DNA of 64,000 nt from assembly GCA_021787665.1 (NCBI GenBank), contig JAJYLN010000002.1, positions 189,580 through 253,579 of the forward strand, in the 5' to 3' direction. The position numbers were made by a program, and so were the translations under genes. This DNA is from a bacterium (GTDB taxonomy: Bacteria; JAMCPX01). The notes below the pieces were generated by a model that did no database searches, was not told the origin of the DNA, and saw nothing but the letters and a program-made list of their open reading frames with translations. This document shows, piece by piece, positions 42,839 through 52,321 of the stretch (position 1 is its first letter; every line of letters begins with the position of its first letter).

Positions 42839-44134
42839 ATGAGTCATATTCTATCGGCCGTCACGGGTACGGCAACCGATGAGGTAAGGTTCGTCGCAGA
42901 GAAGGAGGGCGTGCCCATCGGTACAATGATCGAGCGGGTGGGGCGCGGGCGGATCGCCATACTCAAGAACAGGAACCATCGAATAGACCCGGTCGGAATC
43001 GGCGAGGGCCTGTCCGTGAAGATCAACTCGAACATAGGCTCTTCGGAGGACAAGCTGAGTATGGAGGATGAGCTCAAGAAGCTCATGGTGAGCATCGGGT
43101 ACAAGGCCGACGTCGTCATGGACCTCTCAACAGGGGGCAACATCGCGAGGATAAGAAAGGAAATCCTCGACCATTCGACGGTGCCGGTAGGTACCGTCCC
43201 CCTGTACCAAAGCGTGGTGAGCTCAGTCAGGAAGCACCGGTCGATGTTCAAACTCACTATCGACGAGATGTTCGATACGATAGAGGAGCAGGCAGAGCAG
43301 GGCGTGGACTTCATGACCATACACTGCGGCGTTACCATGGAATCCGTCGGGAGGCTCAGGAAGCAGGGCAGGCTGCTCGACGTGGTGAGCAGGGGTGGCG
43401 CTCTGATGATGGAGTGGATGGACTACAACGGTCGGGAGAACCCATTCTACGAGTATTATGACAGGCTCCTCAAGATACTCGCACGTTATGACGTCGTAAT
43501 AAGCCTCGGGGACGGCCTGAGGCCGGGTGCGATCGCGGACGCTACGGACAGGGGGCAAGTGCAGGAGCTGATCATACTCGGGGATCTCGCGAAACGCGCG
43601 GTGGAACAGGGCGTCGGTGTCATGATAGAGGGACCCGGCCACGTTCCCATCGACCAGATAGAGACGAACATCAAGATCGAGAAGCAGCTCTGCAACGGCG
43701 CACCGTTCTATGTGCTCGGTCCCCTGGTGACGGACATCGCGCCCGGCTATGACCATATAACTTCAGCAATAGGCGGCGCTATCGCCGGCATGGCAGGCGC
43801 GGACTTCCTGTGCTACGTTACGCCGGCCGAGCACCTGAGGCTGCCGGATATCGAGGACGTCAAGCAGGGCATCATCGCGTCGAGGATAGCCGCGCACGCC
43901 GCAGACATAGCCCGGGGCGTCAAGGGCGCCCTGGACTGGGACATGAAGATGGCAAAAGCAAGGAAGGCGATGGACTGGGAGTCCCAGTATAGGCTCGCGA
44001 TCGACCCCCAGAAGGCGAGGGAGTACAGGGAGTCCGTGTCGCTGCAGGACACGGACGTCTGCAGCATGTGCGGAGAGTTCTGCCCCATAAAACTGCAGCA
44101 CGCAGAGATCAAGCGCGTAAGAACTATGGTGTAA
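42839..44134 (+). CDS. thiC: Phosphomethylpyrimidine synthase
   Basis: The ATG at 42839 has AAGAGG about seven bases upstream and gives 431 residues; an earlier in-frame ATG at 42791 is not favoured. ThiC marks are KINSNIGSS, VDFMTIHCGVTMESVGRL, SRGGALMMEWMDYNGRENPF, MIEGPGHVPIDQIETNIKIE and the C-terminal DVCSMCGEFCPIK cluster (CxxCxxxxC) that holds the 4Fe-4S cluster. It is a radical-SAM enzyme that turns aminoimidazole ribotide into the HMP part of thiamin. The 134-bp leader shows no recognisable TPP riboswitch, unlike many thiC genes. Confidence 0.94.
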   Translation: MSHILSAVTGTATDEVRFVAEKEGVPIGTMIERVGRGRIAILKNRNHRIDPVGIGEGLSVKINSNIGSSEDKLSMEDELKKLMVSIGYKADVVMDLSTGGNIARIRKEILDHSTVPVGTVPLYQSVVSSVRKHRSMFKLTIDEMFDTIEEQAEQGVDFMTIHCGVTMESVGRLRKQGRLLDVVSRGGALMMEWMDYNGRENPFYEYYDRLLKILARYDVVISLGDGLRPGAIADATDRGQVQELIILGDLAKRAVEQGVGVMIEGPGHVPIDQIETNIKIEKQLCNGAPFYVLGPLVTDIAPGYDHITSAIGGAIAGMAGADFLCYVTPAEHLRLPDIEDVKQGIIASRIAAHAADIARGVKGALDWDMKMAKARKAMDWESQYRLAIDPQKAREYRESVSLQDTDVCSMCGEFCPIKLQHAEIKRVRTMV

Positions 44135-44144
44135 AGGAGAGGAA

Positions 44145-45176
44145 ATGTCCGACCAATCGCAGGCGACAGACATACGGTACGACGTCTATATCGACAGCAT
44201 CAGGGACGAGGAATCGAAGAAAAAGATAATCATGTTCCTCGCAAGCCTCATAAAGCATATTCAACTCGAGGACATCATAGCCGGCGTGTCGATGCTGCCC
44301 TTCAAGATCGTTACTGCGGTCACGGAGCAGACGGCCGTCAAGTTGCAGGAGAGACTCGGCGTGAGGGGAGCCACGGTGAGGATTGTACAGCTTGTGCCCG
44401 GCGGCCCGACCGGTACGGGATTCCAGAACCTTTCTTCTACGGCACTTCATACCGAGAGCACGCAGACCGCATCGGATGCAGCGCAGAGCCATACGATCGG
44501 CAGCTATGGCCAGTCCGAAGCAACTGACCTCCGGCAGGAGGCCACTCCGCAGCCCGGTTTTCTGGGGAGGTTGTGGCATGACTGGGTCGATGTCATGTTC
44601 AATACCCCATCCTTTTTCAAGAGTGTAGAAGCAGATGACCATCTCCATTTCCCGGTTATCTTCGCGGTCGTATGGGGGACCATCGCACTGCTGTTGAATA
44701 TGCCCACCATCATCTACACCCGGCAGACATTCATCAAGTTCTTCGCCGGCGGCATGCAGGGGCACCTCGAGGTACCTGCAGCGGCGTATATACCGATACT
44801 CATTATTGCCCCGATCTTCCTGTTTATGGCGCTGTTCGTCATGTCAGGCGTGTATCATCTGTGTGTCCTCCTCGTGGGAGGGAAAGGTGGCTTTGCCTCT
44901 ACACTCAAGGTGCTGGCTTATGCGAGTGGGGCGATGGTGCTCGAGGTAATACCGCTCCTCGGCGTGCCGGTGTTCTGGTTCTATGCCCTGTACCTCTACA
45001 CGATAGGGTTCAGGGAATTGCACAAGATTTCGACCGCGCGGGCATTCGTTGCAGCGATTCTGCCGGTGGTCATCCTGTTTGCATTCATATTTCTTATGGT
45101 TGCGCTGGTCATACTCGGTTTCGGCGTGAATCTTATGAGGGATTTCAGACCGCAGGTGCAGGGAATACCGATATAA
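44145..45176 (+). CDS. Yip1-domain membrane protein with N-terminal soluble domain
   Basis: The protein has 343 residues. The N-terminal ~85 residues form a small alpha/beta domain (LASLIKHIQLEDIIAGVSML; AVTEQTAVKLQERLGVRGAT) similar in feel to L7/L12-C-terminal-like domains. A Ser/Thr/Gln-rich linker follows, then about five membrane helices from residue ~160 of the Yip1 type (VIFAVVWGTIALLLNMPTII; LKVLAYASGAMVLEVIPLLG; FWFYALYLYTIGFRELHKIS). Function of bacterial Yip1 proteins is not established. It is ten bases after thiC and ends the long plus-strand run. Confidence 0.75.
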   Translation: MSDQSQATDIRYDVYIDSIRDEESKKKIIMFLASLIKHIQLEDIIAGVSMLPFKIVTAVTEQTAVKLQERLGVRGATVRIVQLVPGGPTGTGFQNLSSTALHTESTQTASDAAQSHTIGSYGQSEATDLRQEATPQPGFLGRLWHDWVDVMFNTPSFFKSVEADDHLHFPVIFAVVWGTIALLLNMPTIIYTRQTFIKFFAGGMQGHLEVPAAAYIPILIIAPIFLFMALFVMSGVYHLCVLLVGGKGGFASTLKVLAYASGAMVLEVIPLLGVPVFWFYALYLYTIGFRELHKISTARAFVAAILPVVILFAFIFLMVALVILGFGVNLMRDFRPQVQGIPI

Positions 45177-45322
45177 ACCGATCGAAGACAACAAGTTATT
45201 GATATTTTTATTAGTTTATTATAAGTAATCATAATGGAGTTTAGGTTTAAAATCTGTAATGGGCATAATGGCTCCGAAAGCCAGGGCAGCAATGCTTCGT
45301 TCGCGGAGGAGGCTGGTAACGC

Positions 45323-46390
45323 TTGATGAACAGTGACCGGAGGGCGTCTGTCGTTTACCCTGACCTGAAGCAGGTGGACAGTGGCAACAAGGGCATCGAT
45401 ATACTTCATGAGATAGGCAAGACGCTGACCTCCACCCTGGACCTCAAAGAGGTCCTTTCCATCATCATGCAGAAAATCTCGGAGCTGCTGAAGACCTCGA
45501 GCTGGTCGTTGCTGCTGATCGACGAAGAGAAGCACGAGCTCTTTTTCGAGATAGCCGTCGGAGAGAATGCGGACAAGCTGAAGAACATGCGTCTCGCCAT
45601 GGGCGAGGGCATCGCAGGATGGGTCGCTATGACTGGGGAGGCGCTGCTGATACCGGACGTGAACAAGGATCCCCGTTTCACGACGAAGATGGACGATGTA
45701 ACCAATTTCAAGACCCAATCCGTCATATGCGTGCCCCTGAGGAGCAAGGGACGCGTGCTGGGCGTCGTCGAGCTGATCAACAAGCTGGAGGACACGCAGT
45801 TCAGCTCCAATGACCTGCACATCCTCATGATCCTAACCGACTATGCCGCGATCGCCATCGAGAACGCGAAGTACTTGCAGAGGGTACAGGAGCTCACGAT
45901 CAAGGATGACCTCACGTCGCTCTATAACTCGCGCTATTTGTACCTGATGCTGGAAAGCGAGATGGGGAGATCGAAGCGATACAGCCTGCACTTCTCCATG
46001 ATCTTTCTTGACCTCGATCATTTCAAGCTCGTCAATGACCGGTATGGCCACCTGATAGGCAGCAAGGTACTCAAGGAGACGGCCGAGGTCATACGCATGG
46101 AGCTGAGAAAACCCGATGTGCCCATACGATACGGCGGGGACGAGTTCGTCGTCCTTCTCCCGGAGACCGACAAGAAGGGCGCATACAAGGTGGCATCGCG
46201 CATGAGGGAGCTGCTGAACAACCATACCTTTCTCAGGCAGGAAGGGCTCGGCATAAAACTGACGGCGAGCTTTGGCGTCTCATCGTACCCGGAGGACGCC
46301 GACAACACCCTTGATCTCGTAAGGCTGTCCGATCAGGCGATGTACCGTGTCAAAGACACGACACGGGACGGCATCGCGATGGCCGGCTAG
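45323..46390 (+). CDS. GAF-GGDEF diguanylate cyclase
   Basis: The protein has 355 residues. A GAF domain (~20-175) contains WSLLLIDEEKHELFFEIAVG, GEGIAGWVAMTGEALLIPD and SVICVPLRSKGRVLGVVELI. The GGDEF domain (~190-355) has DDLTSLYNSRYLYLMLESEM, FLDLDHFKLVNDRYGHLIGS and the intact active site IRYGGDEFVVLLPETD, so c-di-GMP synthesis is likely. The upstream RxxD inhibitory site is not obvious. No transmembrane helix is present, so the signal is cytoplasmic. A GGAGG site lies ~12 bases before the ATG. Confidence 0.92.
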   Translation: MMNSDRRASVVYPDLKQVDSGNKGIDILHEIGKTLTSTLDLKEVLSIIMQKISELLKTSSWSLLLIDEEKHELFFEIAVGENADKLKNMRLAMGEGIAGWVAMTGEALLIPDVNKDPRFTTKMDDVTNFKTQSVICVPLRSKGRVLGVVELINKLEDTQFSSNDLHILMILTDYAAIAIENAKYLQRVQELTIKDDLTSLYNSRYLYLMLESEMGRSKRYSLHFSMIFLDLDHFKLVNDRYGHLIGSKVLKETAEVIRMELRKPDVPIRYGGDEFVVLLPETDKKGAYKVASRMRELLNNHTFLRQEGLGIKLTASFGVSSYPEDADNTLDLVRLSDQAMYRVKDTTRDGIAMAG

Positions 46391-46507
46391 GAATACAAGA
46401 GCAGCACTTCCGTGGTCAGTGCCTGGTTAGCTGCCCGCGAAGATCAAGGAGTTTTAGAGCAGAGAGAGGGCTTGGCACCTGTTCATGTCGAAATGAAAAT
46501 GACCGCA

Positions 46508-47455
46508 ATGATGTCAAAGACAATCGTTACCGGTGTGGCTGGCTTTATAGGCTCACAGCTTGCTCAAATGCTTTTGAAAAGTGGCTTCGAGGTCACCGGC
46601 ATAGATTCGTTTGAAGATTACTATCCGACGTGGATAAAAGAACGGAACCTCCTCAATCTGAAACAGGACCATAATTTTAAACTAATCCATGCCAATCTGC
46701 TTGCATTGGATTTGAAACCATTGGTACAGGATATGGATTATATCTTTCATCAGGCTGCACAGTCGGGCGTGAGGGACAGTTTTGGTCACTCTTTCGCCCT
46801 CTATGTTTCGAATAACGTTGTAGCGACCCAGAAGCTTCTCGAAGCTGTAAAGGACACACGAATTAAGAAATTTGTATTTGCATCGAGTTCCTCTGTTTAT
46901 GGGAATACCCCCTTCATGCCTGTCAAAGAGGACAGCATATTGATGCCGTACTCTCCGTACGGAGTGACAAAGATGGCAGCGGAGCAACTCGTGAAGGTCT
47001 ATCACAGGAATTTCGGCGTTCCCACGGTCAGTTTACGGTATTTCACGGTGTATGGTCCGGGACAGAGACCGGACATGGCTTTTCATAAATTTATCAAGGC
47101 CGTTTTGGAAAATAGAAAGATCGAGGTTTACGGCGACGGCAGCCAGACAAGGGATTTTACCTTCATCACTGACATCGTTAAGGCCACGATGCTCGCGATT
47201 CATGCGCCCGATGGTATGGTTTTTAATATCGGAGGCGGGACAAGGGTAGGGCTTATGGATGTTATTAAAACGATTGGTGAACAGGCAGGGAGAAAAGTTG
47301 ACGTAGTATTTGCACCGGTACAAAAGGGGGACGTGAAAGATACGTCGGCGGATGTACAGCTTGCACAGGAAGTGCTTGGGTATAGACCTGAAGTGACCCT
47401 GGAGGAGGGGCTCAAACATGAGCTCCAGTATATTAAAGGATTATATTCATTATAA
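46508..47455 (+). CDS. NAD-dependent nucleotide-sugar epimerase (UDP-glucuronate 4-epimerase-like)
   Basis: From the ATG at 46508 the protein has 315 residues of the extended SDR family; upstream ATGs at 46412 and 46493 lack support. It has TIVTGVAGFIGSQLAQMLLK (NAD motif G-x-x-G-x-x-G), FASSSSVYGN and the catalytic YSPYGVTKMAAEQL (Tyr-x-x-x-Lys). SFEDYYPTWIKERNL resembles UDP-glucuronate 4-epimerases, which have D-Y-Y-D-x-x-L-K. It would supply a sugar donor such as UDP-galacturonate for glycan synthesis, although it sits 12 kb from the main glycan island. Confidence 0.85.
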   Translation: MMSKTIVTGVAGFIGSQLAQMLLKSGFEVTGIDSFEDYYPTWIKERNLLNLKQDHNFKLIHANLLALDLKPLVQDMDYIFHQAAQSGVRDSFGHSFALYVSNNVVATQKLLEAVKDTRIKKFVFASSSSVYGNTPFMPVKEDSILMPYSPYGVTKMAAEQLVKVYHRNFGVPTVSLRYFTVYGPGQRPDMAFHKFIKAVLENRKIEVYGDGSQTRDFTFITDIVKATMLAIHAPDGMVFNIGGGTRVGLMDVIKTIGEQAGRKVDVVFAPVQKGDVKDTSADVQLAQEVLGYRPEVTLEEGLKHELQYIKGLYSL

Positions 47456-47489
47456 ACGGTCCCGGTCGTCTCTAAGGACGGGGACCGTT
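47455..47489. terminator. Hairpin after the epimerase gene
   Basis: AACGGTCCC at the stop codon pairs with GGGACCGTT at 47481-47489 and includes a second inner arm (CGTC/GACG). It directly follows the epimerase stop and probably ends that transcript. Confidence 0.55.
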
Positions 47490-47507
47490 ATCGAAGCACG
47501 ATAGAAG

Positions 47508-47531
47508 GGCCACGCTGTTTACAGCGTGGCC
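47508..47531. terminator. Strong hairpin between convergent genes; dispersed repeat copy
   Basis: GGCCACGCTGT and ACAGCGTGGCC form a perfect 11-bp stem with a two-base spacer. It separates the epimerase from the convergent acyl-CoA dehydrogenase. A closely related hairpin, with compensatory changes, follows glnA at 58806-58835. Confidence 0.7.
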
Positions 47532-47541
47532 AGCAAATAGC

Positions 47542-49362
47542 TTACAGGACGTATCCCTCTTTCTCGACTATGCGCGCGGCTATTTTTTCTTTCGTCCCGG
47601 AGAGGTCCAGGCCGTAGGTGAAGGTCAGTTTCGACAGCGCTTTCTCGTATGTGGCGAACTCGTCTGCATGGTCTTCAGCCGCGTCACCGAGAACGTGCCG
47701 GGCGATAAGGGTGACTTTGTTGAGGGTCTCGTATACGAACGCCCGGGTCAGCATCAAGGGCATGGCTATGGCTGACTCGCCCTTCAGATCTTTGAGCTTC
47801 AGGGTCCTCAGGATTGTGGAGTCGATTGCATAGGTCTCCATCATCATATTCGCGAGCTGCTCGAACAGGTACTCACCCCTGCCGAAGTTGAAGGCCTTGT
47901 CTGTCAGCGATGCCATGTACTTCTGTACCACGATGCCGGCCGCGTATACCGTGATCTTTTTGGCAGTCTCCGCCGCAAGACTCTCGATGCCGAGCAGTCC
48001 CGGTGCCGGCGTCTTGTTGACCTTGTCGGTCTTGATCTCGGCGAGTATGTCGTTGAGCCTGCCCATGAAGTCGAGCTCCCCCTTCATGGACCTCTTGAGG
48101 ATGGTCGCTGGTATGAGCAGGCGGTTGATCTCGTTCGTCCCCTCGAAGATTCTGTTTATTCGCGCGTCCCGGTAGGCTCGTGCTACCGGGTAGTCCTCGA
48201 TGTAGCCGTAGCCGCCGTAGCTTTGTACCGCCTCGTCCACGACGAAGCCGAGCACTTCGGAGCCGTAGACCTTCATGATGGACGCCTCGATGTCGTAGTC
48301 CTCGAATATTTTTGCAGCCTTCTTACTGAAATCCGGTGCATTCCTGTCGAGCGCATGGATAGCCTTGTCTATCATCCCGGAAGTCCTGTATGACATGCTC
48401 TCGGTCGCGTACACCTTCATCATCATGTCCGCAAATTTTCTCCGAATCATGCCGAAGCTCGAGATCGGCTGTCCGAACTGCATCCTCTGGTTCGCGTACT
48501 GGACCGCGTACTTGATTATCTCCTTCGAGCCGCCCACCGAGGCCATGCCGAGCTTCAGCCTTCCGATATCGAGGACGCCGAGGGCCGACTGGTGTCCCTT
48601 TCCTATCTCGCCGAGCACATTCTCCACCGGCACTTTCACGTCATTCATGATAACGGATCGCGTGGACGAACCCTTGATACCCATCTTGTTCTCTTCCTTG
48701 GCCGTTGACAGACCATCGGACTTCCTCTCGACAATGAAGGCCGTGAACTTTTCTCCATCTACCTTCGCGTAGATGATGAAGAGGTCGGCGAAGCCGGAGT
48801 TCGTGATGAACTGCTTCTCGCCGTTGAGGACGTAGTACTTCTTGTCCGGGCTCAGGACAGCCTTCGTCTTGGCACCGAGTGCGTCCGAGCCGTAGCCCGT
48901 CTCCGTAAGGCCGTACGCTGCGATCATCTCGCCGGTCGCAAGCTTGGGAAGATACTTCTTCTTCTGAGCCTCGTTGCCGAAGTACACGATGGGGAGCGTA
49001 CCTATACCGCTGTGGGCGAGCATAGTCGCCGCAAAGGAGCCGGATCTTGCCATTGCCTCGGATACTTTCAGCGAGGTGGAGAGGTCCATCCCGAGTCCGC
49101 CGTACTCCTCCGGGATCTCTATCATGAGCAGCCCAATCTCTCCGGCCTTCTTCATGAGCTTGACGTTTGTCTCTATCTTGCGATCATGATCCTCCATCTT
49201 CTCGGTAAGGGGGAGGACTTCCTTTTCCATGAATTCGACGGCCGTTTCGGAGAAGCTCAATTGCTCTTCCGTAAACTGCTCGGGCGCGAACACGTCGGCG
49301 GTCTGCCCGCCGCTGAGCAGGAAACCTCCACCTACGGGCTTTGCTACAGCTTTGTCACTCAT
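47542..49362 (-). CDS. Acyl-CoA dehydrogenase (long form)
   Basis: The protein has 606 residues, longer than the ~380 of standard family members because of a C-terminal helical extension (from ~430), as in very-long-chain types. Features are YGLTETGYGSDALGAKTKAV and NGEKQFITNSGFADLFIIYA (FAD site), VGGSKEIIKYAVQYANQRMQ, and FEGTNEINRLLIPATI with the catalytic Glu region. It oxidises acyl-CoA at C2-C3 and passes electrons to ETF. A perfect FadR-type palindrome lies 14 bp before the start, so acyl-CoA-responsive repression is likely. No ETF genes are in the window. Confidence 0.93.
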   Translation of the reverse strand: MSDKAVAKPVGGGFLLSGGQTADVFAPEQFTEEQLSFSETAVEFMEKEVLPLTEKMEDHDRKIETNVKLMKKAGEIGLLMIEIPEEYGGLGMDLSTSLKVSEAMARSGSFAATMLAHSGIGTLPIVYFGNEAQKKKYLPKLATGEMIAAYGLTETGYGSDALGAKTKAVLSPDKKYYVLNGEKQFITNSGFADLFIIYAKVDGEKFTAFIVERKSDGLSTAKEENKMGIKGSSTRSVIMNDVKVPVENVLGEIGKGHQSALGVLDIGRLKLGMASVGGSKEIIKYAVQYANQRMQFGQPISSFGMIRRKFADMMMKVYATESMSYRTSGMIDKAIHALDRNAPDFSKKAAKIFEDYDIEASIMKVYGSEVLGFVVDEAVQSYGGYGYIEDYPVARAYRDARINRIFEGTNEINRLLIPATILKRSMKGELDFMGRLNDILAEIKTDKVNKTPAPGLLGIESLAAETAKKITVYAAGIVVQKYMASLTDKAFNFGRGEYLFEQLANMMMETYAIDSTILRTLKLKDLKGESAIAMPLMLTRAFVYETLNKVTLIARHVLGDAAEDHADEFATYEKALSKLTFTYGLDLSGTKEKIAARIVEKEGYVL

Positions 49363-49375
49363 GTTTACTCTCCTT

Positions 49376-49393
49376 TGAATGAATATTCATTCA
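49376..49393. promoter_or_regulatory. FadR-type operator (perfect 18-bp palindrome)
   Basis: TGAATGAATATTCATTCA is a perfect inverted repeat that fits the Bacillus FadR consensus TGAATGAMTANTCATTCA. It lies 14 bp upstream of the acyl-CoA dehydrogenase start. TetR-type FadR repressors leave this site when long-chain acyl-CoA is bound. The regulator gene itself is not in the window. Confidence 0.8.
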
Positions 49394-49496
49394 TAATATA
49401 CCACATGCAGGTGGTGGAATGCAAGGGATTTATAAGATCCAGAAAATATATTGTATTTATTCCCCTTTTTTATTTATTCTGGGACGTAGGTGAGCC

Positions 49497-51710
49497 TTGA
49501 GTAAGGATATGGAAATAAAGGATAGGTACATAGAAGTGGTCCTGCCGGTGCCCGTAGATCATAGCTTCGTGTATACGCTTGCCGGAACAACACCGGCCGT
49601 GGGTCAGCGCGTGCTGGTGCCGTTCGGTACACGGAGGCTTGTAGGCGTTATAAAGGCCGTGGATGTGCGGAGGCCGGACTACGAGACGAGGCCGGCCATC
49701 GAGGTCATCGACCGGGAGCCCTGCCTCTCCGAGCCGCTCGTTCGCCTACTCGCATGGGCCTCCGGATACTATTGCCATCCCATCGGCGATGTCTTCAAGC
49801 AGTTTCTGCCTCACAGGGGCATACGGCTCGAAGCAGACAGATCGTATAAGCTGGTGCCGCACGTGGCCGCCCCGCAGGCGTTGGATGGCAGGGAGGCCGG
49901 CATGGTCGATTACCTCAGACACCGGAAGCCCGTGTCCAGGGTCACCCTGGTGCGCAGGTTTGGCCTCGGTACGATCAATAAGCTCGTGAAGGCAGGTGTC
50001 GTGGAGGCCGTGTTCAAGCCTATTGCGGGTCCGGGAGGGATCGGACCCGCGGATATCCCTGAGCAATACAGGCACCCCGTGATACGGCCGCACATCGTCT
50101 TGACGGATGAGCAGCGCGCGATTGTAGATCAACTCATCGCTGCGCTGGATACGAAAGTATTCGTGGCTGGTCTGGTCATGGGTGTGACCGGGAGCGGCAA
50201 AACAGAGATATATATGCACGTCATCGAGAGGGCATTGAAGCAGGGAAGGAATGCAATCGTCCTTGTCCCGGAGATAGCCCTCACGCCGCAGCTCGTGGGG
50301 AGGCTGGCCGAGAGGTTCGGCGCTGTGGTCGGTATCATGCACAGCGGCATCGAGTCGTCACTGCTTGCAAAGGTGCAGCGGTCGATACTCTCCGGCGATA
50401 TCAGGATCGTCATTGGCGTGCGATCCGCCGTATTCGCGCCCCTCAAGGACGTCGGGGTAATCGTCGTCGACGAGGAGCACGCGCAGACATACAAGCAGCA
50501 GGAGAGGTTCAAGTACAACGCCCGGGATGCTGCCATCATGAGAGGCAAGCTCGAAGGGGCGCTCGTCATACTGGGCAGCGCCACGCCATCCCTGGAGTCG
50601 TACTATAACGCAGGCATCGGGAAATACCGCTCCTTCAGACTCTACAACAGAGTCCGCAAGCTGCCCATGCCGGATATCCATACCATAGATCTGAGAAAGG
50701 AACACCCTCATAGGGTCGGGAACGAGATACTGACCGGGCCCCTTGTCGATGCTCTGACCAGAACCCTCTCTGCCGGCAAGCAGGCCATCGTCATGCTGAA
50801 CAAGAGGGGGTACTCGTCGAGCCTTATCTGCACGGACTGCGGGCATGCACCGACATGTCCGCAGTGCGACATTCACCTTGCATACCACAAGTCATCGCAG
50901 CGGCTCGTTTGCCACTATTGCGGCCATTCGGCTGCGCCGATGACCCGATGTCCGGTGTGCGGATCAGTTCATATTCAGCCCCTCGGTATCGGTACGCAGC
51001 GGCTCGAAGAAGAGATCAAGGGTCTCTTCAGGGACGTCGGGATCGTCAGGATGGACAGCGATACGACTGCGCGGAAGGGCTCCCACGAGAAGTTGATCGA
51101 CCTGTTCGGCAGCGGTGGCGCGCTGCTCCTGCTCGGTACCCAGATGGTGGCCAAGGGCCTCGACTTCCCGAATGTCGAGCTCGTGTGCCTGCCCATGCTC
51201 GATGTGGGACTGAATGTGCCGGACTTCAGGAGCGCGGAGCGCATTTTTGACGTCATCACGCAGTCTGCCGGCAGGGCGGGCCGGATAGCGAGCGGGGCAC
51301 ATGTGTACCTGCAGACCTACAACCCTGAATATTATGCCATACGATACGCCGTAGAGTACGATATCGAAGCCTTTTACCGGGAAGAGCTCAGATACAGGAA
51401 GGAGCTGCTGTACCCCCCGTTTTCGAGGTTGGCGCTCCTTATGTTCAGACACAAAAATATCGAGAGGCTCCGGGACGCGATGGAAGGGGTCGTGAAGGGA
51501 TTATCCGATATACCGGAAGGCGTGCGCGTGTCCGGTCCTGTGCCCGCACCCATACCGAAGATGAAGGGGCTGTATGTCTATCACCTGTTACTGAGGTCGC
51601 AAAATACGGCGAAGCTCTTGAGCACGGTGCACGAGCTTGACAGGCGCCTACGGCCAGCCATGAGGAACGTGAAGATGAGCATCGATATCGATCCCCAGTA
51701 TTTCGTATGA
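49497..51710 (+). CDS. priA: Primosomal protein N' (replication restart helicase PriA)
   Basis: The protein has 737 residues from a TTG at 49497; the ATG at 49509 would shorten it by four, and neither site has a clear ribosome binding site. The N-terminal DNA-binding domain starts YIEVVLPVPVDHSFVYTL. The helicase core has VMGVTGSGKTEIYMHVIERA (Walker A), VGVIVVDEEHAQTYKQQ (DEEH box) and LILGSATPSLESYYN-type motif. Zinc ligands are in LICTDCGHAPTCPQCDIHL and VCHYCGHSAAP...CPVCGS. PriA reloads the replisome at collapsed forks. It is divergent from the acyl-CoA dehydrogenase. Confidence 0.94.
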   Translation: MSKDMEIKDRYIEVVLPVPVDHSFVYTLAGTTPAVGQRVLVPFGTRRLVGVIKAVDVRRPDYETRPAIEVIDREPCLSEPLVRLLAWASGYYCHPIGDVFKQFLPHRGIRLEADRSYKLVPHVAAPQALDGREAGMVDYLRHRKPVSRVTLVRRFGLGTINKLVKAGVVEAVFKPIAGPGGIGPADIPEQYRHPVIRPHIVLTDEQRAIVDQLIAALDTKVFVAGLVMGVTGSGKTEIYMHVIERALKQGRNAIVLVPEIALTPQLVGRLAERFGAVVGIMHSGIESSLLAKVQRSILSGDIRIVIGVRSAVFAPLKDVGVIVVDEEHAQTYKQQERFKYNARDAAIMRGKLEGALVILGSATPSLESYYNAGIGKYRSFRLYNRVRKLPMPDIHTIDLRKEHPHRVGNEILTGPLVDALTRTLSAGKQAIVMLNKRGYSSSLICTDCGHAPTCPQCDIHLAYHKSSQRLVCHYCGHSAAPMTRCPVCGSVHIQPLGIGTQRLEEEIKGLFRDVGIVRMDSDTTARKGSHEKLIDLFGSGGALLLLGTQMVAKGLDFPNVELVCLPMLDVGLNVPDFRSAERIFDVITQSAGRAGRIASGAHVYLQTYNPEYYAIRYAVEYDIEAFYREELRYRKELLYPPFSRLALLMFRHKNIERLRDAMEGVVKGLSDIPEGVRVSGPVPAPIPKMKGLYVYHLLLRSQNTAKLLSTVHELDRRLRPAMRNVKMSIDIDPQYFV

Positions 51711-51811
51711 TTTCGGGATCGCTCATCTAAAACAAAGTGTGATCTGAGAGCGGGCCCCGGGCAGTGTTGAGGATCTCCGATGAGGGGGAAGGCAATTGAC
51801 GATCGTATGGC

Positions 51812-52321
51812 TTACAGTATCTCCGCTATACATATAATGATCATGACGATCGAGATCGCCCCCTTGAAGATCGTTCCCTTGAGCCTGCCTATAGCGGAGA
51901 CCCATCCCTTGTAAAAGGCGTCTCCCGCCGGCTTGCTTTCCATGAGCGATACTGCGAACGCACCGAGGAAGGAGCCCAACACGGCGCCGGCAATTGCCCC
52001 GATGCCGAACAAAAATGGCGCTGCGATGATCGAGCCTATGATCGCGCCGATAAGGGACGCTACTATGCCCTTGCGCGAAAGGCCTACCTTCCGTGCGTCC
52101 TTAATTCCAAGCAGCCATTCGCCAAGCTCGGCGATAATGGTCATGAGTGCAAGGACGGCCACCGTTGTCCAGCCGATGAAGTGTGCCTTCGTTACGAGGA
52201 CGAATAGCAGGACAGCTAAAAACGATATGAGTGTCCCCGGCATGCCGAAGACAATGGAGATTGTCGCTGCGGTCATGACGATGAAGAGCAGGATTGTCAA
52301 TACTATATTCAATGCAGTCAT
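51812..52321 (-). CDS. DUF456 membrane protein
   Basis: The ATG at 52321 (with AGAGGA nine bases upstream) gives 169 residues; a longer frame from 52414 adds an unrelated Arg/Cys-rich start. It has four to five hydrophobic segments including VLTILLFIVMTAATISIVFG and IVASLIGAIIGSIIAAPFLF, with the conserved glycine-rich helix GAIAGAVLGSFLGAFAVSLM. These match DUF456, whose function is unknown. It is convergent with priA. Confidence 0.8.
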   Translation of the reverse strand: MTALNIVLTILLFIVMTAATISIVFGMPGTLISFLAVLLFVLVTKAHFIGWTTVAVLALMTIIAELGEWLLGIKDARKVGLSRKGIVASLIGAIIGSIIAAPFLFGIGAIAGAVLGSFLGAFAVSLMESKPAGDAFYKGWVSAIGRLKGTIFKGAISIVMIIICIAEIL

